From NCBI RefSeq assembly GCF_010119225.1, contig NZ_WNKF01000023.1, forward strand, positions 1-64,000: a stretch of 64,000 nt of DNA. Reading direction: 5' to 3'. A program made the translations under genes and the position numbers. Below the pieces are notes generated by a model. It ran no database searches and was not told the DNA's origin. It worked only from the letters and a program-made list of their open reading frames with translations. Below are positions 1 through 5,619 of this stretch, one piece after another (positions within the stretch are counted from its first letter, which is position 1; each line of letters opens with the position of its first letter). The stretch comes from Cyclobacterium roseum. GTDB taxonomy: Bacteria; Bacteroidota; Bacteroidia; Cytophagales; Cyclobacteriaceae.

Positions 1-150
1 GGTGTTCGTAGCTCCTTCCATGCCCTTATATCGCTTATATGGTTCCCCTTTTTTTTAAAACCATATAAGTTATTTAAGAAAATATAAGCTTGTTCGCAGG
101 CCCTTCCATGTCCTTATATCCCTTATATGGTTCCATTTTTTTTAAACCAT
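1..150. repeat. Left part of ~85-bp double-hairpin tandem array
   Basis: Holds the 3' part of one unit (1-59), a complete unit starting at 60, and the first bases of a unit starting at 146 that breaks off after ACCAT. Each unit has outer arms AACCATATAAG and CTTATATGGTT, inner arms ATATAAG and CTTATAT, a central segment around CTCCTTCCATG, and a T-run as linker. The unit at 60 carries the variant inner sequence (ATATAAGCTTGTTCG, TGTCCTTATATCCC) that is seen again only in the last unit of the right part, so it looks like an array-terminal unit. The array continues off the left edge. Confidence 0.9.
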
Positions 151-188
151 GTAGCCTGTTGTTAGATTTTTTCCTTTTAGTTTTTCAA

Positions 189-605
189 TCACTCATCCTC
201 GAGATCTCTATATAGTTCATTCACGTAGGTTTTCTGGCCTTCGTTAAAAATATGGCTGGTATTAAAATTGATTAGCAAGCCTTCTGGGGAATTCAGAAGT
301 TTCATGTAGGTGATAAGCTGGGCTTCGTGAACAGGTAATACCTTTTCTACGGCTTTTAGCTCCACAACCAGAATGTTTTCAATAAAAAAATCACAGCGCA
401 ACGCTGTTTCAAGGGTGTGGCCCTTGTAGTTTACGGGTACCCGTATCTCGGACTGGAAGTGTAGGCCTCTCAGGCGAAACTCTTGAATCATGCATTTTTG
501 ATAAACACTTTCAAAAAGCCCGGGTCCGAGGGCTTTATGGACCTCTATGGCGGCCCCATTGACCTGATATACCAGGTCCGTTAAGAAACGCTTGGTTATC
601 CTCAT
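189..605 (-). CDS. GxxExxY protein (PD-(D/E)XK superfamily 3)
   Basis: A 138-residue protein with the family signature G29-L-F-E32-S-V-Y35 and a nuclease-like core in which D72 is followed by E82-L-K84, the expected D...ExK arrangement of the PD-(D/E)XK fold (PF13366/TIGR04256 type). It has no signal peptide or membrane segment, so it is probably cytoplasmic. The biochemical role of the family is not established, and nuclease activity here is inference from the fold motif. The gene is the only one inside the hairpin array and is read away from the longer, right-hand part of it. About 535 bp containing the gene (151-685) sits between two copies of ATTTTTTTTAAACCAT (135-150; 669-685 with one extra T), as if inserted at a unit junction. 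Confidence 0.85.
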   Translation of the reverse strand: MRITKRFLTDLVYQVNGAAIEVHKALGPGLFESVYQKCMIQEFRLRGLHFQSEIRVPVNYKGHTLETALRCDFFIENILVVELKAVEKVLPVHEAQLITYMKLLNSPEGLLINFNTSHIFNEGQKTYVNELYRDLEDE

Positions 606-668
606 GCCTTCAAAATTATGGATCCAAATAAAATTAAGCCTTTCTCATAAAAAATATTAGATTATTAC

Positions 669-1187
669 ATTTTTTTTTAAACCATATAAGGTATTTAAGA
701 AAATATAAGCTGACCGTAGCCCCTTCCATGCCCTTATATCGCTTATATGGTTCCTTTTTTTTTAACCATATAAGGAATTTAAGTGAATATAAGGGTATTC
801 GTAGCTCCTTCCATGCCCTTATATCGCTTATATGGTTCCTTTTTTTTTAACCATATAAGGAATTTAAGTGAATATAAGGGTATTCGTAGCTCCTTCCATG
901 CCCTTATATCGCTTATATGGTTCCTTTTTTTTTAACCATATAAGGAATTTAAGTGAATATAAGGGTGTTCGTAGCTCCTTCCATGCCCTTATATCGCTTA
1001 TATGGTTCCCCTTTTTTTTAACCATATAAGGAATTTAAGTGAATATAAGGGTGTTCGTAGCTCCTTCCATGCCCTTATATCGCTTATATGGTTCCCCTTT
1101 TTTTAAACCATATAAGGTATTTAAGTAAATATAAGCTTGTTCGTAGCCCCTTCCATGTCCTTATATCCCTTATATGGTTCCCTCTTT
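669..1187. repeat. Right part of ~85-bp double-hairpin tandem array
   Basis: Six units begin with ACCATATAAG at 681, 765, 850, 935, 1021 and 1107, giving periods of 84, 85, 85, 86 and 86 bp. Most of the period change comes from the length of the T/C linker. Units at 765, 850, 935 and 1021 are almost identical, differing at the TATTCG/TGTTCG position and in the linker. The first (681) and last (1107) are divergent. Outer arms AACCATATAAG/CTTATATGGTT and inner arms ATATAAGGG/CCCTTATAT would fold each unit into a two-step hairpin on either strand. The last unit stops just before the MerC-gene promoter. There are no unique spacers, so this is not a CRISPR array. Confidence 0.92.
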
Positions 1188-1220
1188 TTTGATAGCAAAC
1201 CTACAATCTCGAATTATTAA

Positions 1221-1275
1221 ACGCAACAATATTGCATAAAAAACAAAAAGTACTATATTTGCAATAAAGTTGCAA
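1221..1275. promoter_or_regulatory. Two TTGCAA-N5-TTGCAA operator-like palindromes
   Basis: The site at 1259-1275 reads TTGCAATAAAGTTGCAA, a perfect inverted repeat. The site at 1221-1237 is a weaker copy, GCAA-CAATA-TTGC, with the same 5-bp spacer. Centres are 38 bp apart. One site covers the -33 element and the other overlaps the end of the -7 element of the promoter, which suits a repressor. Together with a MerC-like gene and the remnant of a CobW-type zinc GTPase downstream, a Fur-family metal regulator such as Zur is a reasonable guess, but no regulator gene is in the window. Confidence 0.45.
1232..1261 (+). promoter_or_regulatory. Bacteroidota-type promoter of merC-like gene
   Basis: TTG at 1232-1234 is separated by 19 bp from TATATTTG at 1254-1261, an exact match to the TAnnTTTG -7 element of Bacteroidota. 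Transcription would start near 1267, about 22 bases before the ATG at 1289. Confidence 0.5.
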
Positions 1276-1316
1276 AAAATATTAAAGTATGAAAAAAAGA
1301 GTTTGTCGGCCTTCAT

Positions 1317-1685
1317 TTGGATTTTGTTGGTTTTAGTGCTTCCATGCTTTGTGCCATCCATTGTATAGCCGTACCCTTTTTAGTCACATTAGCTCCCCTT
1401 GCGGGGCTTCATTTTCTCCACGATCCCTGGATTGAATACACCATTATCTTGCTGGGCTTCTTTATTGCTGCTATTTCATTGGTACATGGTTATCGAAGAC
1501 ATCATCAAAAAGGTCAGGCACTATGCTTGGTGGTAGCGGGATTTCTACTGATTGGATCAGGTCACTTGTTTCATAGCCAGTGGGGGGAACTACTATTGAC
1601 CGGTTTGGGAGGAATTACCGTAGCCATTGCCCACCTGGTAAACTGGAAGGATTTCCGCCAGTCTGGTTCCGACTTATCATCCTGA
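1317..1685 (+). CDS. MerC-domain membrane protein (start disturbed)
   Basis: About 122 residues of a MerC-family protein (PF03203), a small inner-membrane protein of about four helices. The conserved first helix contains CAIHC, the cysteine pair expected for metal handling, and hydrophobic segments follow near residues 40-57, 68-82 and 88-105. The start is odd. ATG at 1289 is followed by seven A residues (1292-1298) and runs into a stop. With six A residues it would read MKKEF and join this frame exactly as in normal family members. As it stands the gene must use TTG at 1317 or ATG at 1344, or shift frame on the A7 run, or be inactive. It lies behind two operator-like sites and before a CobW-type remnant, which suggests a former metal-regulated operon. 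Confidence 0.7.
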   Translation: MDFVGFSASMLCAIHCIAVPFLVTLAPLAGLHFLHDPWIEYTIILLGFFIAAISLVHGYRRHHQKGQALCLVVAGFLLIGSGHLFHSQWGELLLTGLGGITVAIAHLVNWKDFRQSGSDLSS

Positions 1686-1728
1686 CCTAAACGAAACATT
1701 TTCAAAAAATGAGCGAATTCATAACCCG

Positions 1729-1926
1729 GTGTATATCGAAAATCAAGATGAAATTGCTAAAGGATGGGATTCAAAATGGGGAGATCGGAAGAATGAATTG
1801 GTCATTATTGGGCAGGATCTTGACCAAAAAGCCATTTCCAATGATCTAAGGGGATGTCTTGACCACTCATTTAACCCTGATAGCGCCGATTTTTCCTTCC
1901 GATTACAGGACTTTTGGCCCATTTAA
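1729..1926 (+). pseudogene. C-terminal remnant of CobW/ZagA-type GTPase
   Basis: The frame encodes DEIAKGWDSKWGDRKNEL followed by VIIGQDLDQKAI and a CL pair. This matches the end of the CobW C-terminal domain of zinc-chaperone GTPases (typically WD..WGDR..LVFIG.D.D...I...L..CL). The G domain with its Walker motifs and the CxCC metal motif is absent, and no intact start lies close upstream, so only about 45 residues of the original survive. The family match ends around 1860 and the rest of the frame is unrelated. A deletion has probably joined the end of the MerC-like gene to this stump. Confidence 0.6.
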
Positions 1927-1967
1927 AGATGTCCTGTTCAATATAGAACCCCTTCCTAAGCATCCAC

Positions 1968-3248
1968 TTAATCGCTCAGCCAGTCCCACCTTTTGGCCCA
2001 GTCCAGTAAGTATTCCTCCCGGAATTGCGCAATGGTCCGGGCACCTTGCTGGTCTTCTATAAATAAGTCCGGATCCGATCGGTCGCTATACCAATGGGAT
2101 CCCAATTGGAAATCTTCTTCGGAAGCTCTTCCCGGCCAGGGGTTGGTGCTGGTGTAGGCGCCTTTTAGGCCATGGAGTGCCGGAAGTTCGCTAATGGTTT
2201 CATAGCTGCCGGTTTCAGCTCGCTTGGGAGAATAGCGGATGCTGTATAGCCCGTCTCCCAGGTAATACCCCGGCCATACCTGATCCCATATCTCCATATG
2301 GAAACAAGCACTATCCGGGGCAATGCTGATTTCCGGTCCTTTAAATCGCCATTCCAACGTGGCATAAGAACTTACCGTATCGGCAGGACTGCTATTTCCG
2401 TCAAAAATTACCCGGGCACTCCGGTCAATAGGAACAAAGCTTCCCCCCCAACTTTCTCCCTCCGGGTCATCCGGATCGCCATGCAACAGGTACGCCAGGG
2501 AGGGCGTGTCACCCATTTTAATCCGGCCTCCGTAAAAGTCCTTAAAAGCCTCCCCCATCGCTCCTTTGCCCTGAATATAGCGGGAATAATAGGCATCGCC
2601 TTTCAGGTGATCAGGAGATTCGTTATCCATAAACCAGCCCCGGTAGCTGGCATTCGCCTCAACCATCCATAGCTCCGGATGATTTTGGGCAATGTAGGCA
2701 TAGCTATTGACGCTCCATTTTTTATTGGGACCGCCAATCCAGTACACCCGAATTTTCTCCTCAATATCCGGGGCATCGTGCAGGGCCTGGGCCAGATCCT
2801 CCAACCCTCCCCATACCAAGACCCATAAGGGCCGGTCAATTTGCTTTCTGGCCCAATGGATGATCCACTCAGACCCTTCACTAGCATTGGCATAGCCCGC
2901 AAAAGGGGCACTGGAAATAGCACCTTGTTTGGTTAGGGAACGGAGTGATTCCGGTTCGGGAAAGCCTTCCGCCTGCGCGGAAAGTAGGGGATAGTCCTGC
3001 TCGTACAGGTCAATGATTTGATGAATTGCGGCCGTTCTCCCTTCTCCGAAAGGGGAAGCAATGAGCCCTTCGATGGCTACCTTGTCCGCATACATAAACA
3101 AATGAATCAGGGACTGAAAATCATCCGGGTCGGTTCCTCCTATATCCGTGCTCACCAGCACGCGTGGCTTTTCCATTTGTCCAAAAGCCGGGGATCCTTG
3201 AATCAACAGCAGTAGGGTCAGACAAAGATTAAAGTACCGAAAAGTCAT
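1968..3248 (-). CDS. Secreted DUF1593 nucleoside-hydrolase-like protein
   Basis: A protein of about 426 residues of the DUF1593 / cellulose-binding Sde182 family (PF07632, with the Sde0182-type C-terminal domain). The ATG giving MTFRYFN is preferred because it starts a clear signal peptide ending in PAFGQ; the frame is open 32 codons further but without a signal. After the signal comes VLVSTDIGGTDPDD, the acidic calcium-site motif of inosine-uridine nucleoside-hydrolase folds, then WVLVWGG and a C-terminal beta-rich domain. It is exported to the periplasm or beyond. The substrate is unknown; members sit in carbohydrate-utilisation settings and act, by inference, on a sugar or glycoside. It is divergent from a paralogue at 3377. 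Confidence 0.8.
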   Translation of the reverse strand: MTFRYFNLCLTLLLLIQGSPAFGQMEKPRVLVSTDIGGTDPDDFQSLIHLFMYADKVAIEGLIASPFGEGRTAAIHQIIDLYEQDYPLLSAQAEGFPEPESLRSLTKQGAISSAPFAGYANASEGSEWIIHWARKQIDRPLWVLVWGGLEDLAQALHDAPDIEEKIRVYWIGGPNKKWSVNSYAYIAQNHPELWMVEANASYRGWFMDNESPDHLKGDAYYSRYIQGKGAMGEAFKDFYGGRIKMGDTPSLAYLLHGDPDDPEGESWGGSFVPIDRSARVIFDGNSSPADTVSSYATLEWRFKGPEISIAPDSACFHMEIWDQVWPGYYLGDGLYSIRYSPKRAETGSYETISELPALHGLKGAYTSTNPWPGRASEEDFQLGSHWYSDRSDPDLFIEDQQGARTIAQFREEYLLDWAKRWDWLSD

Positions 3249-3376
3249 AGGTGGGGTCATTTTTGGGTTTACGGTTCTGTAAATGCTGGCATTAGAGGCA
3301 GAGACAGGACTAAAGGTAAAAACAATGAATATAAAATCGGACAAAAAAAGTAAAGAAAAATCAATAAATTAGTACT

Positions 3377-4801
3377 ATGAAATTAATACAAACGCTACTG
3401 CTGACGGCTATCCTGGCCTTGACTTCCGGAAGCATCTCCGCTCAGGAAGTCCCCGCCAAAAATCGCATCCTGGTACTGACCGATATCGAAAATGAACCCG
3501 ATGATGCCCAGTCCCTGGTGCGGTTTCTTACGTATGCCAATCAATGGGATGTAGAGGGCCTTATCGCTACCACTTCCCGGCACCAGCCAGATCAAACGGC
3601 CGCCTGGCGAATTTTGGAAATTCTTGATGCCTATGAAAAGGTACGGGATAACCTGGAAATGCACGAAAAGGGTTACCCGCAGGCAGTTTCCCTGCGTAAA
3701 CTTGTAAAAGAAGGCCGAGCGGATTATGGAATGGAAGCCGTGGGAGCCGGTATGGACTCACCTGGATCGGATTGGATCATTCAGACCGTTGACCAACCAG
3801 ATGATCGCCCGGTATGGGTCTTGGTCTGGGGCGGCTCCAATTGCCTGGCGCAGGCACTTTGGAAGGTGCGGGAAACCCGCTCTCCGGAGGCCTTGGACTG
3901 CTTTGTGGACAAATTAAGGGTATATACCATCTCGGATCAGGATGACAGTGGTCCCTGGCTTCGGAAAAACTTTCCGGAGCTTTTCTATATCGCCAGCCCG
4001 GGGGTTCATTCACTTGGAGCCTACCATTTTGGTACCTGGTCAGGTATTAGCGGGGACAAGTTTCATGGCAGGTTTGCCGGTGGCAATTTTGAAATCGTGG
4101 ACAATCCCTGGTTGGACCGGCATATCCGGAGTAAAGGACCGCTCGGTGCCGAATACCCTCACACTGAATACTTGATGGAAGGCGATTCTCCCAGCTTCCT
4201 GTACCTGATACCCAATGGCCTGGGAAACCCGGAGCGACCGGATTGGGGCAGTTGGGGTGGCAGGTACGAATATTACCAGCCACGCATGGAATCCTGGTTT
4301 TCCGAACCGGAAACCCGACCCCTTTGGACCGATGCCATGGATGAGGTGCTGGGTGCGGACGGCGAGTGGCACACGAGCAACAAAGCCACCATCTTCCGAT
4401 GGCGAAGGGCTTTTCAAAACGATTTTTCCGCCAGGATGGATTGGACCATCAAATCGTATTCGGAGGCGAATCATCCACCGGTTCCCAAGTTGGCCATGGA
4501 GCAGCGCATGCAGGCAAGGGTAGGGGATCGGATTGAGCTGAATGCGGAAGGAAGCAGCGACCCGGATGGGGATACCTTGCAGTACCGTTGGTACCTGTAT
4601 GGAGAACCAGGAGATTTCACCCTTTCCAACGGCCGGACGGCGACACCCCTGACCATTACGGATGCAGACAAAGCACGGGCGCATTTTGTGGTTCCCCAAC
4701 CAGGTAAAATGGGAGAACTTCACCTTATTTTGGAAGTGACGGATGATGGAGAGCCTGCCCTTACCCGGTACAAGCGGGTAATTGTGGATGTCCGCCCCTG
4801 A
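3377..4801 (+). CDS. Secreted DUF1593 nucleoside-hydrolase-like protein
   Basis: A 474-residue paralogue of the divergent neighbour. The signal peptide ends near SISAQ. The nucleoside-hydrolase-like domain begins with [17 protein letters not shown], whose acidic cluster corresponds to TDIGGTDPDD in the other copy, and shares WVLVWGG. The last 90 or so residues form an immunoglobulin/cadherin-like Sde0182 C-terminal domain with [17 protein letters not shown]. The two genes face away from each other over about 130 bp and so probably share a control region. The two differ in the acidic motif, which suggests related but distinct substrates. No lipobox is seen. Confidence 0.82.
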   Translation: MKLIQTLLLTAILALTSGSISAQEVPAKNRILVLTDIENEPDDAQSLVRFLTYANQWDVEGLIATTSRHQPDQTAAWRILEILDAYEKVRDNLEMHEKGYPQAVSLRKLVKEGRADYGMEAVGAGMDSPGSDWIIQTVDQPDDRPVWVLVWGGSNCLAQALWKVRETRSPEALDCFVDKLRVYTISDQDDSGPWLRKNFPELFYIASPGVHSLGAYHFGTWSGISGDKFHGRFAGGNFEIVDNPWLDRHIRSKGPLGAEYPHTEYLMEGDSPSFLYLIPNGLGNPERPDWGSWGGRYEYYQPRMESWFSEPETRPLWTDAMDEVLGADGEWHTSNKATIFRWRRAFQNDFSARMDWTIKSYSEANHPPVPKLAMEQRMQARVGDRIELNAEGSSDPDGDTLQYRWYLYGEPGDFTLSNGRTATPLTITDADKARAHFVVPQPGKMGELHLILEVTDDGEPALTRYKRVIVDVRP

Positions 4802-4873
4802 TAGCCAGGAGGGGAAAGTTGAGAAGCGTTGTTTCAGGTGGCTAGAGAGAAAATTAAAGAACTGTTAAAAAAA

Positions 4874-5120
4874 GGGTTTCACGCAGCGGGCGCGGCGAAG
4901 GGCGCGGCGAAGGGCGCGGCGAACGCAGCGGGATGCAATCCAGAGGGTTGGGTAAATCAGGGTTCCATACTTGGGTGGTTTGTAGATAGGGATCTGTCAA
5001 CGTCTCCACCTCGCGTAAAAGGTTGAACGCAACGGGCGCGGCGAAATACGCAGCGATCGCAGCGGATTGGGATGATCGGGTTGATGTCTTGGTGACTTCT
5101 TCCCGTCAATTCGAGGGTGT
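4874..5120. repeat. Composite dispersed repeat, GCGCGGCGAAG type
   Basis: Starts with TTTCACGCAGCGGGCGCGG and contains tandem GGGCGCGGCGAA motifs, then a second copy (about 5025-5115) leading into GATCGCAGCGGATTGGG and TTGATGTCTTGGTGA. The same modules recur in the same orientation at 15985-16076 and, shorter, at 16371-16430. This resembles a class of non-coding interspersed repeats seen in many bacterial genomes. The small open frames across it simply translate the repeat. Confidence 0.7.
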
Positions 5121-5274
5121 TAACGTGAATTCAATCGAAAGGCAATACCTTCTTCGGCACGTGCGGCAGACTGTGGGTATACGTTTACGCTACTCGTTTT
5201 CTACTTGCTATCTACGGAGGACTTGCGGTTTCGCACCGTATCAGATTGGTTCGCGTTGCTACCAATGACGTATT

Positions 5275-5335
5275 TTACCACCCCCTTTCTCCCCCTCCTG
5301 AAAACAGGAGGGGGCTGGGGGGAGGTGATTTGATG
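5275..5335. repeat. REP-like hairpin CCTCCTGAAAACAGGAGG
   Basis: Perfect stem CCCCCTCCTG / CAGGAGGGGG around an AAA loop, extended outward by imperfect pairing of ACCACCCCC with GGGGGGAGGTGA. A second, partly decayed copy is at 26446-26510. It is an intergenic palindromic repeat and could also stop transcription, but there is no long T-run directly after the stem. Confidence 0.7.
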
Positions 5336-5405
5336 TCAGTCTTTACTTTTTTTAACATGGTGAGGTTTAAATAGTTAAAAATACAAAAATGGATATGACA
5401 GGATA

Positions 5406-5550
5406 AAATACCCAACTCCGCTGGGGATGACCTGTTTGTAGCCCCGGGTAAGCTGACGCAGGAGGTGCAACTTTTAATCAAGTTTTCGTACTCAGGTGGA
5501 ATGAAAATGGGGATATGTGATAATCCCCTCCGCGTCCGCCGCGAGAAACA
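5406..5550. repeat. Composite dispersed repeat, GTAGCCCCGGGTAAG module
   Basis: The first module (5406-5472) contains TTTGTAGCCCCGGGTAAGC and GACGCAGGAGGTGCAAC and is repeated at 16126-16187. The second module (5477-5545) contains CGTACTCAGGTGG, GGGGATATGTGATA and a GCGTCCGCCGCG tail and is repeated at 16428-16496. The rest of 4802-5619 contains no credible gene. Confidence 0.7.
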
Positions 5551-5619
5551 ATGGGATCGCTCAAAACAAGAGAACCGCCAAGTATCCCTCCTATGCTGAA
5601 TGTGAAGGAAAAAGTTAAC

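Noticed and set aside
1-1187. CRISPR array
   Set aside because: The whole ~85-bp unit is repeated; there are no unique spacers of regular length and no cas genes.
1170-1361. Minus-strand 63-residue frame
   Set aside because: It covers the promoter, operator-like sites and start of the MerC-like gene and has no family look or start signal.
4829-5268. Small forward frames with Ala-Lys-Gly-rich products
   Set aside because: They are translations of the GGGCGCGGCGAA repeat and adjoining repeat modules.
5275-5335. Intrinsic terminator of the DUF1593 gene at 3377-4801
   Set aside because: It is about 470 bp away, part of a dispersed repeat, and lacks a T-run right after the stem; listed as a repeat instead.
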